Assembly (NCBI RefSeq): GCF_018069565.1
Contig: NZ_JAGPNL010000001.1
Span: forward strand, 1,178,001-1,242,000
Direction: 5' to 3'
Source of the DNA: Streptomyces tagetis
GTDB lineage: Bacteria > Actinomycetota > Actinomycetes > Streptomycetales > Streptomycetaceae
Length of the DNA stretch: 64,000 nt
The notes below the pieces were generated by a model that was given only the letters and a program-made list of their open reading frames with translations, was not told the DNA's origin and ran no database searches. Shown here piece by piece: positions 1-8,373 of this stretch (position 1 is the stretch's first letter; each line of letters starts with the position of its first letter). A program made the translations under genes and the position numbers.

Positions 1-306
1 CCCGCCGACGTGGACCCGGAGCATCCGGTGCCAGCGCTCGGGGCTGATCTCCAGGGCGGGGATCTCCTCGTAGTGGCCGGCGCAGGCCACCGCGGCGTGC
101 ACCGGGCCGAGGGCCCGATCGATCCCGGCGAGGGCGTCGGCCATGGCCCGCGGGTCGGACACGTCGGCGACCGCGGAGTGGTCGGCGTCGGCCGCGGGCT
201 CCAGGGCGATGGAGGCGACGGTCCAGCCCCGTTCGCGCAGCCGGTGGGCGACGGCGGCGCCGATGCCGCTCGCGGCGCCGGTGACGATGGAGGTCCGGGT
301 GCTCAT
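1..306 (-). CDS. SDR-family oxidoreductase, N-terminal part (gene runs off the window)
   Basis: Only the first 102 codons are present; the rest lies beyond the left edge. The protein opens with a Rossmann nucleotide-binding motif, TGAASGIG at about residues 9-16, followed by a conserved Asp-Val (ADVSD) near residue 48 and ACAGH in place of the usual NNAG near residue 74. That order is classical short-chain dehydrogenase/reductase. The catalytic Ser-Tyr-Lys region is not in the window. The ATG overlaps the TGA of the amino-acid permease (ATGA), so the two are co-transcribed and translationally coupled, suggesting the SDR acts on a compound the permease imports or on a product of it. Substrate unknown. 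Confidence 0.85.
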   Translation of the reverse strand, partial: MSTRTSIVTGAASGIGAAVAHRLRERGWTVASIALEPAADADHSAVADVSDPRAMADALAGIDRALGPVHAAVACAGHYEEIPALEISPERWHRMLRVHVGG

Positions 307-1775
307 ACGGGCTGCCTCTCCGGGTCGGTGTCGTCCTGCTCGGCCTGTTCGGCGGGTCCGTCGTCGTCGCTGAGGGTCATCCGGTCCCGGCGCGAGCGCA
401 GGACGAACACGCCGGCCACGACGAGGGCGCCCATCGCCACGAAGAAGGCCCAGTTGAGGTACCAGTGCTCGGAGACGGTGCGCGGCCAGACGATGTTGGT
501 GAACTCGAAACCGGCCCAGAGCGCGGCGAGCACCGCCACCGGGGTGCCGAACCGGCCGAGGTTCCAGGGACCGGGCGTCCAGCGGCCGGTGAGCCGCGCG
601 ATGACGCTGCCGACCAGCGGGAAGAGGAAGGCCAGGTAGTAGCCGCCCGCGGTGAAGGTGACCAGGACCGAGTAGATGTCGGTCGCGGAGACCAGGTAGA
701 CGAACATGCCCACCACGGCGGTCACCAGGATGGCGACGACGGGCTGCGCCTGGGAGACGGTCAGCCGGGACAGGTGGCGCGAGGCGGGCAGCGCGTTGTC
801 GCGGGCGAAGGACCAGATCACCCGGGACGCCGACGCCTGGAGCGCGAGGAAACTGGCGAGGAAGCCGATCACGAACATCAGCAGCACCGGCCGCACCGCC
901 GCCGGGCCGAGCGCGCTCTCCAGCACGTAGTAGACCGGGTCGCCGACCTCACCGGAGGTGATGGCGTCGAAGTCGGGAACGGCCAGGGTCACCGAAAGGG
1001 AGGCGAAGGCGATGACGAAGGCGATGAACAGAATGGAGAAGATCATGGCCTTGGGAACGCTGCGCCTGGGGTCCTTGACCTCCTCGGCTATCGCGCCCGC
1101 GCTCTCGAATCCGAGCAGCGACCAGCCGGTGAACGCGAGCGCCGCGAGGAACGGCCCCACGAGGTACGACATCGACCAGCCCGAGGTGAGATCGGCGCCG
1201 TGGAACAGCACGCTGAAATCCTGGTGGCGGTGGAAGAGCAGCAGATAGACACCGAGGCCCACGGAACCGACGATCTCGGCGGCGATGCTCGCCATCATCA
1301 GCGCCTTGAGCAGCCCCCGGCCCCGCACGTTGGCGAACGAGCCGAGCATCAGCACCCCGGCCGCGATCAGGCTCTGCTGCACGGCCGTCGGCGAGTCCAG
1401 CCCGGCGGCCTGGGCCACGAAACCGGCCCCGGCGTAGGCGACCGTCGCCATGATGATGACCAGCGCCCACATGTAGACCCAGCCGGCCATCCAGCCGACC
1501 GCGTCGTTGAACAGCCGTCTGCTCCACTGGTACACGGACCCCTCCAGGGGCCAGCGGGAGACCAGTTCGGCGAAGGCGAGGGCGACGAGGAGCTGACCGC
1601 AGCCGACGGCCACGAACGTCCACCAGAATCCCGGGCCCGCCGTGGACAGCGACAGCCCGTAGATTCCGTACATGGCGACGATGGGTGAAATGAAGGCGAA
1701 CGCGAACGCGAACGACGACCACATCGTGAATTCCCGGCGCAACGCTCTCGGAGCGTCGCTTCCGTTTCCTGGCAT
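303..1775 (-). CDS. APC superfamily amino-acid/amine permease (ACT-like)
   Basis: A 490-residue inner-membrane transporter with about twelve hydrophobic segments. The start near MPGNGSDAPR is chosen because a strong GGAGGTGGAG ribosome-binding site precedes it; open reading continues upstream but without such a site. The first membrane segment (SPIVAMYGIYGLSL) and the following WPLEGSVYQWSRRLF stretch are typical of the amino acid/choline transporter branch of the APC superfamily, whose members carry GABA, choline, polyamines or amino acids by ion-coupled uptake. It is coupled to the downstream SDR gene by a 4-nt overlap. The exact substrate cannot be read from the sequence. Confidence 0.85.
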   Translation of the reverse strand: MPGNGSDAPRALRREFTMWSSFAFAFAFISPIVAMYGIYGLSLSTAGPGFWWTFVAVGCGQLLVALAFAELVSRWPLEGSVYQWSRRLFNDAVGWMAGWVYMWALVIIMATVAYAGAGFVAQAAGLDSPTAVQQSLIAAGVLMLGSFANVRGRGLLKALMMASIAAEIVGSVGLGVYLLLFHRHQDFSVLFHGADLTSGWSMSYLVGPFLAALAFTGWSLLGFESAGAIAEEVKDPRRSVPKAMIFSILFIAFVIAFASLSVTLAVPDFDAITSGEVGDPVYYVLESALGPAAVRPVLLMFVIGFLASFLALQASASRVIWSFARDNALPASRHLSRLTVSQAQPVVAILVTAVVGMFVYLVSATDIYSVLVTFTAGGYYLAFLFPLVGSVIARLTGRWTPGPWNLGRFGTPVAVLAALWAGFEFTNIVWPRTVSEHWYLNWAFFVAMGALVVAGVFVLRSRRDRMTLSDDDGPAEQAEQDDTDPERQPV

Positions 1776-1800
1776 CTCCACCTCCGTGCAATTTCCGGGG

Positions 1801-1837
1801 ATTATCAGCAGCCTTTTCCGGCCATAACAACGGCCGG
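1801..1837 (-). promoter_or_regulatory. Probable promoter and palindromic operator of the permease-SDR operon
   Basis: On the minus strand a TTGTTA (-35, 1830-1825) and GATAAT (-10, 1806-1801) are separated by 18 nt, which would start transcription about 20 nt before the permease start codon. A GC palindrome, CCGGCC (1818-1823) and GGCCGG (1832-1837) with an 8-nt AT-rich centre, sits across the -35 box, as expected for a repressor operator. No adjacent regulator is obviously its partner. The rest of 1838-2050 shows no gene or clear signal. Confidence 0.45.
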
Positions 1838-2050
1838 GGCGGCAACCGGTGGGAACGCACAGCGGGGACGTGCCGGGGTTGTGGGCGGGCCCACTCTCGG
1901 GGGGCGACGTCTTGCGGAAAGCGGCGGGGCACGGGCCATCCGGAACCGACGGTTCAACCGCGGGCCGCGGGGCGGGGGCTCGCCGGGTGGGGGCGGGACA
2001 GCGGGTCCCGGCGTTCGGCGGGGGACGGTGCGGTGCGGTGGGTCCGGCCG

Positions 2051-2479
2051 TCAGCCTGCGCCGTGGGGGGCGCGCAGCGCCGCGCGCAGGAGGGCGGCGG
2101 TCTCCGGGTGGGGGCCCTTGTCGGCCCATTCGAGGGCGGTCAGCCCCGTGCCGTGGTCCTCCCGCCGGCGAGGGTCGGCGCCGTGGTCGAGCAGGGCGCG
2201 TACGGCCTCGGTGTACCCCCAGCAGGCGGCCCCGCACGGGGGGAGGCCCTCGGAGCCGGTGCCGCTCTCGGTGTCGGGCGAGGCGCCCGCCGCCAGCAGG
2301 AGCCGGACGGTCTCCGCGTCCCCCTGCACCGCCGCCTGGTAGAGCGGCGTCGTGCCGTCCGCGTCCGCCGTCTCGGCCGGGGCGCCGGACCGCAGCAGCG
2401 CGCGGACCCGGGCGGACTCGCCGAGCAGCGCGGCCGACACGAGCCGCGCCGACAGCTTCTCGCGCCGCCGTCTGTTCAC
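2051..2479 (-). CDS. Small ankyrin-repeat protein
   Basis: A 142-residue soluble protein made almost entirely of ankyrin repeats. Visible repeat cores are DADGTTPLYQAAVQGDAETV followed by RLLLAAGASPDT, then GYTEAVRALLDHGADPRR, then TGLTALEWADKGPHPETAALL. There is no signal peptide or other domain. Such stand-alone ankyrin proteins bind other proteins, and the partner is unknown. The start codon is GTG with a weak ribosome-binding site, so translation may be modest. It lies alone between the permease and the inositol operon, with 74 nt to the gntR stop, and shows no functional tie to either. Confidence 0.75.
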   Translation of the reverse strand: MNRRRREKLSARLVSAALLGESARVRALLRSGAPAETADADGTTPLYQAAVQGDAETVRLLLAAGASPDTESGTGSEGLPPCGAACWGYTEAVRALLDHGADPRRREDHGTGLTALEWADKGPHPETAALLRAALRAPHGAG

Positions 2480-2553
2480 GCGCCGAGACTACCGGTGCCC
2501 CGGTCAGCTCCGGACCGGACCGGACCGGAGCGGGCCGGGGCCAGGCCGCCGGG

Positions 2554-3339
2554 TCAGGGTCTGACGAGGAGTTCGAAGTCGAAGGAGTAGAGCGAGGCGC
2601 GGTAGACGTGGGTGCCGTACTCCACCGGACGGCCCGTGACGTCGTAGGCCGTGCGGCGCATCGTCAGCAGGGCCGCGCCCTCCTTCTCGTCGAGGCGTCT
2701 GCCCTCCTCGCGGGTGGCCGAGCGGGCGCCGACGGTCTGGCGGGCGCTGTGCAGGGTGATGCCGGCCGCGCGCAGCAGCCGGTAGAGACCGGTCGACTCC
2801 AGCCGGGTGTCTTCCGCGTCGAGCAGGCCGGACGGCAGGTAGTTGCAGAGCAGCGCCACCGGCCGGCCGTGGGTCAGGCGCAGCCGCTCCAGCACCGTCA
2901 CCTCCGTGCCCTCCGCGAGCCCGAGGGCCGCCGCCGGCCCGGCCGGTGCCGGTACGGACTCCTGCCGCACCAGTCGCGTCGCCGGGGCCTGCCCGGCCGC
3001 CTCCAGGTCGTCGTAGAGGCTGCTCAGTTCCAGCGGGCGGCGGACCCGGCTGTGCACCACCTGGGTGCCCACCCCGCGGCGGCGCACCAGGAGCCCCTTG
3101 TCGACCAGGGACTGGATGGCCTGGCGGACGGTCGGCCGGGACAGGCCGAGCCGCACCGACAGGTCGACCTCGTTGCCCAGGAGGTTGCCCGGGGCGAGGA
3201 TGCCGCGTTCGATGGCGTCCTCCAGTTGCCGGGCGAGCTGGTGGTAGAGCGGCACCGGGCTCGCCCGGTCCAGGGTGAAGTCGAGCGAGCCGAGCGCGGG
3301 GGCGGTCGCGGCGCGTGCGGAGCCGCCGTTCTTCGCCAT
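2554..3339 (-). CDS. GntR/HutC-family transcriptional regulator with UTRA domain
   Basis: A 261-residue regulator. The N-terminal winged helix (about residues 24-92) contains PVPLYHQLARQLEDAIERG and SRPTVRQAIQSLVDKGLL, the GntR signature. The rest is a UTRA effector domain of the HutC type, ending with the typical GRPVEYGTHVYRASLYSF stretch. The ATG follows GGGAGGT. It is the last gene of the iolC-aldolase-iolB-iolD operon, 32 nt after iolD, so it most likely senses an inositol-pathway intermediate and controls this operon. UTRA domains commonly bind sugar phosphates, so 2-deoxy-5-keto-gluconate-6-phosphate is a reasonable but unproven effector. Confidence 0.88.
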   Translation of the reverse strand: MAKNGGSARAATAPALGSLDFTLDRASPVPLYHQLARQLEDAIERGILAPGNLLGNEVDLSVRLGLSRPTVRQAIQSLVDKGLLVRRRGVGTQVVHSRVRRPLELSSLYDDLEAAGQAPATRLVRQESVPAPAGPAAALGLAEGTEVTVLERLRLTHGRPVALLCNYLPSGLLDAEDTRLESTGLYRLLRAAGITLHSARQTVGARSATREEGRRLDEKEGAALLTMRRTAYDVTGRPVEYGTHVYRASLYSFDFELLVRP

Positions 3340-3371
3340 GGACGTACCTCCCACTGGGAACGGACGGGGAC

Positions 3372-5243
3372 TCAGAGGTGGCGGCGGCGGTCCGCGACCG
3401 CCCGCTCGTAGCGCGCGCGGGCCCCGGTCGCGGCCTCGCGGGCGGAGACCTCGGCCACCGGCACGTCCCACCACGCCTCGGCCGGCGGGGCCGTCGGCGC
3501 CGGGTCGGTCTCGACGTACACGCACACCGGACGGTCCATCGCTCGGGCCTCGCGCAGCGCCGCGCGCAGTTCGCCGGTGGTCCGGGCGCGCAGCACCGTC
3601 ATCCCGAGGCTGGCCGCGTTGGCGGCGAGGTCGACGGGGAGCGGGGCTCCGGTGAAGCCGCCGTCGCCCGAGCGGTGGCGGTAGTCGGTGCCGAAGCGTT
3701 CGGCGCCGACCGCCTCGGAGAGGCCGCCGATGGAGGCGTAGCCGTGGTTCTGGATCAGGACCATCTTCACCGGCAGTTCCTCCTGGACCGCGGTGACGAT
3801 CTCGGTCGGGTTCATCAGGTACGTGCCGTCGCCGACCAGCGCCCACACGGGGGTGCCGGGCGCGGCCTGCTGCACGCCGAGCGCGGCCGGGATCTCGTAG
3901 CCCATGCAGGAGTAGCCGTACTCCAGGTGGTACTGGCGCGGGGAGCGGGCCCGCCACAGCTTGTGCAGGTCGCCGGGGAGCGAGCCGGCCGCGTTGATCA
4001 CCACGTCCTCGTCGCCGACCACCTCGTCCAGCGCGCCGAGCACCTGCGTCTGGGTCGGCACCGCGCCGTCGTCGCCGGCGCGCAGGGCGGCCTCGGCCAC
4101 CGCGTCCCAGCGCTCCTTGCCGGCCCGGTACTCCTCGGCGTACGCGGGCGCCACCCGGTGCCCGGACAGCTCCCGGGCGAGCGCGGTCAGGCCCGCCCGC
4201 GCGTCGCAGACCAGGGTGCGGGCGGCGAGCTTGTGGGCGTCGAAGGCGGTGATGTTGAGGTTGAGGAACCGCACCCCGGGGTGCTGGAAGAGGGTGCCGG
4301 AGGCGGTGGTGAAGTCGGTGTACCGGGTGCCGACGCCGATCACGAGGTCGGCGGTGCGCGCCAGGTCGTCGCTGACGGCGGTGCCGGTGTGGCCGATGCC
4401 GCCCAGGTCGGCCGGGTGGTCGTGGCGCAGGGAGCCCTTGCCGGCCTGGGTGGAGGCGACCGGGATGCCGGTGGCGTCCACCAGCGCCCGCAGCGCCTCC
4501 TCCGCCTCGCTGTGGTGGACGCCGCCGCCCGCGACGATCAGGGGGCGCTCCGCGGCCCGGATCGCCCGGACCGCGTCGGCCAGTTCCGCCGGGTCCGGTT
4601 CGGGGCGCCGTACGCGCCAGACGCGCTCGGCGAAGAACTCCCGCGGCCAGTCGTACGCCTCGGCCTGCACGTCCTGCGGGAGGGCGAGGGTGACGGCGCC
4701 GGTCTCGGCCGGGTCGGTGAGGACCCGGACGGCCTGGAGCGCGGAGGCGATCAGCGCCTCGGGGCGGGTGACGCGGTCGAAGTACCGGGAGACCGGCCGC
4801 AGGGTGTCGTTGACGGAGACGTCGCCCGCGCCGGGGTGCTCCAGTTGCTGGAGGAGCGGGTCGGCGGCGTGGGAGGCGAAGTAGTCGCCGGGCAGCAGCA
4901 GGACCGGGAGGCGGTTGATGGTGGCGAGGGCGGCGCCGGTGACGAGGTTGGTGGCGCCGGGGCCGATGGACGTCGTGACCGCCTGCGCGGAGAGCCGGTT
5001 GAGCTGGCGGGCGTGGCCGACGGCCGCGTGCACCATGGCCTGTTCGTTGCGGCCCTGGTGGAACGGCATCAGGTCGGCGTACTCGACGAGGGCCTGGCCG
5101 AGTCCGGCCACGTTGCCGTGGCCGAAGATGCCCCAGGTGCCGGTGATCAGCCGGTGGCGTACGCCGTCGCGCTCGGTGTACTGGGCGGCGAGGAAGCGCA
5201 CCAGGGCCTGGGCGGTGGTCAGCCGGTGGGTGGGCTCGGGCAT
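3372..5243 (-). CDS. iolD: 3D-(3,5/4)-trihydroxycyclohexane-1,2-dione hydrolase (IolD)
   Basis: A 623-residue thiamine-diphosphate enzyme that opens the ring of trihydroxycyclohexane-dione to 5-deoxy-glucuronate in myo-inositol breakdown. The N-terminus (LTTAQALVRFLAAQYTERDG, then GTWGIFGHGNVAGLGQALVE) is highly characteristic of IolD rather than acetolactate synthase. The C-terminal ThDP motif begins GDGTYLMNP and ends in QNHGYASIGGL, the GDG...N(H) cofactor signature. Its length is normal for the family. It lies 8 nt after iolB and before gntR in one operon. Confidence 0.95.
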   Translation of the reverse strand: MPEPTHRLTTAQALVRFLAAQYTERDGVRHRLITGTWGIFGHGNVAGLGQALVEYADLMPFHQGRNEQAMVHAAVGHARQLNRLSAQAVTTSIGPGATNLVTGAALATINRLPVLLLPGDYFASHAADPLLQQLEHPGAGDVSVNDTLRPVSRYFDRVTRPEALIASALQAVRVLTDPAETGAVTLALPQDVQAEAYDWPREFFAERVWRVRRPEPDPAELADAVRAIRAAERPLIVAGGGVHHSEAEEALRALVDATGIPVASTQAGKGSLRHDHPADLGGIGHTGTAVSDDLARTADLVIGVGTRYTDFTTASGTLFQHPGVRFLNLNITAFDAHKLAARTLVCDARAGLTALARELSGHRVAPAYAEEYRAGKERWDAVAEAALRAGDDGAVPTQTQVLGALDEVVGDEDVVINAAGSLPGDLHKLWRARSPRQYHLEYGYSCMGYEIPAALGVQQAAPGTPVWALVGDGTYLMNPTEIVTAVQEELPVKMVLIQNHGYASIGGLSEAVGAERFGTDYRHRSGDGGFTGAPLPVDLAANAASLGMTVLRARTTGELRAALREARAMDRPVCVYVETDPAPTAPPAEAWWDVPVAEVSAREAATGARARYERAVADRRRHL

Positions 5244-5251
5244 GGGGGACC

Positions 5252-6139
5252 TCACGGGGACGGCGGGGAGTAGAGGGGGAGGCGGGGGTCGACCGGCTGC
5301 TCGGGCCACGTCTCGCGGACCCAGGCGTGGTCGGGGTGGTCGCAGATCAGCCAGGCGCGTTCGGTCTCGGGGCCGGCCATGACGTTGAGGTAGTACATGT
5401 GGTGGCCGGGTACGGCCATCGACGGCCCGTGCCAGCCGTCGGGGATGAGGACGACGTCCCCGTCGCGCACCTCGGCCAGCACGTCCGTGCCCCGGCCCTG
5501 GCCGGAGGGGGAGACCCGCTGGTAGCCGAGGCCGGGGATGCCGTCGTGGGCGGCGAACTCGAAGTAGTAGACCTCCTCCAGCACGGACTCCTCGCCGGGG
5601 CGGTGCTCGTCGTGCTTGTGCGGCGGGAAGGAGGACCAGTTGCCGCCCGGCGTGATCACCTCGACCGCGATGAGCTTGTCGCACTCGAAGACGCCGGCGG
5701 CGGCGAAGTTGTTGACCTGCCGGGAGCAGGAGCCGGTGCCGCGCAGCTCCACCGGTACGGCCCTGGCGGGCACGTACCGCGCGGGCAGGCGGCGGTCGCA
5801 GCGGGCCCCGGTGAGCGCGAACCGGCCGCCGTCGGCCGAGGTCACGGTGGTCCGGGCGTCGCGCGGCACGTACGCGAAGTCCGTGACGCCCTCGAACACG
5901 CTCGTCCGGCCGGTGAGTTCGAAGTCGGCGGGGCCGTCGACGCCGGTGGTGGCGACGGTGCAGCCGCCGGTCAGCGGGAGGACGATCCACTCGCTGTCGC
6001 CGCTGTGGAAGGTGTGTTCGCCGCCGGGCTCCAGATGGAGCACGCGCAGGCTGGAGTGGCTCCAGCCGGCCCGCTCCGGTGTCACGTCGACGGCGTAGGC
6101 GCCGCTCGCCGCCCGGCCCGCCGGAAGGTGGTGGGTCAT
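5252..6139 (-). CDS. iolB: 5-deoxy-glucuronate isomerase (IolB)
   Basis: A 295-residue double-cupin enzyme that converts 5-deoxy-glucuronate to 2-deoxy-5-keto-gluconate, the substrate of IolC. The hallmark stretch VEVITPGGNWSSFPPHKHDE, followed by SVLEEVYYFEF, contains the metal-binding His and Glu residues of the second cupin. The C-terminus has DGWHGPSMAVPGHHMYYLN, also conserved in IolB. The size is normal. The 148-nt gap upstream to the aldolase gene is GC-rich and may fold, but I see no promoter in it, so the gene is probably still part of the operon. Confidence 0.95.
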   Translation of the reverse strand: MTHHLPAGRAASGAYAVDVTPERAGWSHSSLRVLHLEPGGEHTFHSGDSEWIVLPLTGGCTVATTGVDGPADFELTGRTSVFEGVTDFAYVPRDARTTVTSADGGRFALTGARCDRRLPARYVPARAVPVELRGTGSCSRQVNNFAAAGVFECDKLIAVEVITPGGNWSSFPPHKHDEHRPGEESVLEEVYYFEFAAHDGIPGLGYQRVSPSGQGRGTDVLAEVRDGDVVLIPDGWHGPSMAVPGHHMYYLNVMAGPETERAWLICDHPDHAWVRETWPEQPVDPRLPLYSPPSP

Positions 6140-6287
6140 CTCGCTCCGTCTTTCTCGTATGCCTGCGTGGTGTCTCTTCCCCGGCCGCGCCGCCGGGCCC
6201 GCCCGGCGGGCTCCGGCCGTACGCCGCTCCGGTGAACCCCGGCACCGGGCCGGACCGGGGCCGGGGCCCCCGCCCCGGGTACGTCCC

Positions 6288-7175
6288 TCACAGCAGCCCG
6301 ACCGCCGTGTCCACCGCCTCCTCCACCGTGCCCTCGGCCGGGTAGAGCAGGGAGCGGCCGACGACCATGCCCTGCACGGTGGGCAGCCGCAGCGCCTTGC
6401 GCCAGCGTTCGTAGGCGGCGGCCTGCCCGCCGGGGCCGCCGCCTATGTCGCCGCCGAGCAGCACGGCCGGCAGCGTCGACGTCTCCAGGACCTCGCCCAT
6501 GTCCTCCGGGTCCTCGGTGACGGGCAGTTTCAGCCAGGTGTAGGCGGAGGTGCCGCCGAGCCCGGAGGCGACGGCGATGGACCGGGTCACCGCCTCCGCG
6601 GACAGGTCGTTGCGGACCGCGCCCCCGGTGCGGCGGGCGATGAACGGCTCGACGAAGACCGGCAGTCGGCGCTCGGCCATCGCGTCGACCGCCCGCGCCG
6701 AGGACTCCAGCGTGGCGAGCGAGCCCGGGTCCTCGTAGTCGATGCGCAGCAGCAGCTTGCCCGCGTCGAAGCGGAGCCGGGCGATGTCCTCGGCGCGGTG
6801 GCCGGTGAAGCGGTCGTCCATCTCGAAGGCGGCGCCCGCGAGTCCGCCGCGGTTCATCGAGCCCATGACGACCTTGTTCTCCAGCGCCCCGAGCAGCAGC
6901 AGGTCCTCCAGCACGTCGGCGGTGGCGAGCACCCCGTCGACGCCGGGCCGCGACAGCGCGGTGCACAGGCGTTCCAGCAGGTCGGCCCGGTTGGCCATGG
7001 CGAGCCGGCGGTCGCCGACGCCGAGCGAGCCCCGCGCCGGGTGGTCGGCGGCGACGATCATCAGGCGGCCGGAGTCGCCGATCAGCGGGCGGCGCACCCG
7101 GCGGGCGGCGGCCTCGGCGATCGCCTCCGGATGCCGGACGCGGACCGCGGTGAGGTCGGGGATGCTGAGGGACAC
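6288..7175 (-). CDS. Cgl0158-type / LacD-like aldolase of the iol operon
   Basis: A 295-residue TIM-barrel protein. It starts at a GTG with GGAG 8 nt before it, 13 nt after the iolC stop. Recognisable pieces are MIVAADHPARGSLGVGDR near the N-terminus, DGVLATADVLEDLLLLGALE, and the loop TWLKLPVTEDPEDMGEVLE with the probable Schiff-base lysine. This family is annotated as deoxyribose-phosphate-aldolase-like (Cgl0158 family) and sits next to iolC in actinobacterial iol operons. It likely cleaves 2-deoxy-5-keto-gluconate-6-phosphate to dihydroxyacetone phosphate and malonate semialdehyde, taking the place of IolJ. The catalytic role is inferred from context. Confidence 0.8.
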   Translation of the reverse strand: MSLSIPDLTAVRVRHPEAIAEAAARRVRRPLIGDSGRLMIVAADHPARGSLGVGDRRLAMANRADLLERLCTALSRPGVDGVLATADVLEDLLLLGALENKVVMGSMNRGGLAGAAFEMDDRFTGHRAEDIARLRFDAGKLLLRIDYEDPGSLATLESSARAVDAMAERRLPVFVEPFIARRTGGAVRNDLSAEAVTRSIAVASGLGGTSAYTWLKLPVTEDPEDMGEVLETSTLPAVLLGGDIGGGPGGQAAAYERWRKALRLPTVQGMVVGRSLLYPAEGTVEEAVDTAVGLL

Positions 7176-7188
7176 GAAGGGGCTCCGT

Positions 7189-8151
7189 TCAGGGAGTGGC
7201 ACGCGCGAGGAGGTCGTCGATCTCGGCCGGTGTGGGCATGGCGGAGGAGCAGGCGAGGCGGGAGGCGACGAGCGCGCCGGCCGCGTTGGCGGAGCGCATG
7301 GTGCGCTCCAGGTCCCAGCCGGAGAGGAGTCCGTGGCAGAGCGAGCCGCCGAACGCGTCGCCCGCGCCGAGGCCGTTGACCACCTCGACCGGCACCGGCG
7401 GCACCTCGGCCGACGTCCCGTCGCGGTGCACGGCGAGGACGCCCCGGGGGCCCTGTTTGACGACGGCCAGTTCCACGCCGGCCGCGAGCAGGGCCTCGGC
7501 GCAGGCGCGGGGTTCGCGTACGCCGGTGGCGATCTCGCACTCGTCGAGGTTGCCGACCGCGACGGTCGCGTGGCGCAGCGCCTCGGCGTAGTACGGGCGG
7601 GCCTGGTCCGGGTCCTTCCAGAACATGGGCCGCCAGTCCAGGTCGAAGACGGTGGTGCCGGCGCGGGCGCGGTGGGCGAGGGCGGCGAGCGTCGCGCCGC
7701 GGCTCGGCTCCTCGCAGAGGCCGGTGCCGGTGATCCAGAAGACGCGGGCCGCGGCGATCGCGGCGAGGTCCAGCTCCTCGGCGTGGATCTCCAGGTCGGG
7801 GGCCTTGGGACGGCGGTAGAAGTAGAGCGGGAAGTCGTCCGGCGGGAAGATCTCGCAGAAGGTGACCGGGGTCGGCAGGCCGTCGACCGGGGTGACCCAG
7901 CGGTCGTCCACGCCGAACTCCTTGAGGGCCTGGTGGAGATACGTGCCGAAGGGGTCGTCGCCCGTCCGGGTGATGACGGCCGTGGTGCGGCCGAGGCGGG
8001 CGGCGGCCACGGCCACGTTCGCGGCCGAGCCGCCGAGGAACTTGCCGAAGGTCTCCACCTGGGAGAGGGGGACTCCTGTCTGCAAAGGGTAGAGATCAAC
8101 CCCGATGCGACCCATCGTGATCAGATCGAAATGCTGCGCTGACTCGGTCAT
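7189..8151 (-). CDS. iolC: 5-dehydro-2-deoxygluconokinase (IolC), PfkB family
   Basis: A 320-residue cytosolic sugar kinase that phosphorylates 2-deoxy-5-keto-gluconate. The N-terminal TMGRIGVDLYPLQTGVPL and the following GKFLGGSAANVAVAAARLG (PfkB signature 1) are characteristic of IolC. The ATP/anion-hole motif GLGAGDAFGG lies near residues 260-269 and contains the catalytic Asp. It is the first gene of the leftward operon iolC-aldolase-iolB-iolD-gntR, and its start faces the divergent ABC transporter operon across a 222-bp control region. Confidence 0.95.
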   Translation of the reverse strand: MTESAQHFDLITMGRIGVDLYPLQTGVPLSQVETFGKFLGGSAANVAVAAARLGRTTAVITRTGDDPFGTYLHQALKEFGVDDRWVTPVDGLPTPVTFCEIFPPDDFPLYFYRRPKAPDLEIHAEELDLAAIAAARVFWITGTGLCEEPSRGATLAALAHRARAGTTVFDLDWRPMFWKDPDQARPYYAEALRHATVAVGNLDECEIATGVREPRACAEALLAAGVELAVVKQGPRGVLAVHRDGTSAEVPPVPVEVVNGLGAGDAFGGSLCHGLLSGWDLERTMRSANAAGALVASRLACSSAMPTPAEIDDLLARATP

Positions 8152-8193
8152 GTGCGACGCTCCTGAGGCTGGGCGGGGGCCTGCCGCCTCTCA

Positions 8194-8235
8194 GGTGTAG
8201 GACCCCGGGGCCGACCCTGTCAATAGTTTGTAGTT
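8194..8235 (-). promoter_or_regulatory. iolC operon promoter overlapped by an operator-like repeat
   Basis: On the minus strand TTGACA (8223-8218) and TACACC (8199-8194) are 18 nt apart, placing the transcription start about 35-40 nt before iolC. The plus-strand sequence over the -35 box reads CCTGTCAA, two bases, then GTTTG (8216-8230). It matches 13 of 15 positions of the palindrome upstream of the second Gfo/Idh gene at 17844-17867, so the same regulator may bind both. Divergent promoter elements lie about 50 nt away on the other strand. Confidence 0.6.
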
Positions 8236-8260
8236 ACATAAGGACATGCTAGTGAAGTGA

Positions 8261-8304
8261 TGTCTTGACAAAGTATTGACAGCGGGCGCCTCAAGGGCTT
8301 GTAT
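8261..8304 (+). promoter_or_regulatory. Promoter of the cyclitol ABC transporter operon with TGTC-TT-GACA element
   Basis: TTGACA (8276-8281) and TTGTAT (8299-8304) are spaced by 17 nt, giving a start about 60 nt upstream of the binding-protein gene. Just upstream is the inverted repeat TGTC-TT-GACA (8261-8270), which resembles TTGTCCGGACAA in front of the LacI gene. A regulator bound here could block this promoter while also affecting the iolC promoter on the other strand. Confidence 0.55.
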
Positions 8305-8373
8305 CCGGTCCCAGCGCAACAGCCTTTTTCCCCTGGCACACGGTCTCCCGTCGCACAGTGAGGTACAGGAAAG

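Noticed and set aside
8152..8373. Riboswitch in the iolC/transporter intergenic region
   Set aside because: The repeats are short DNA palindromes over promoter boxes, and the predicted leaders are too short for a known riboswitch.
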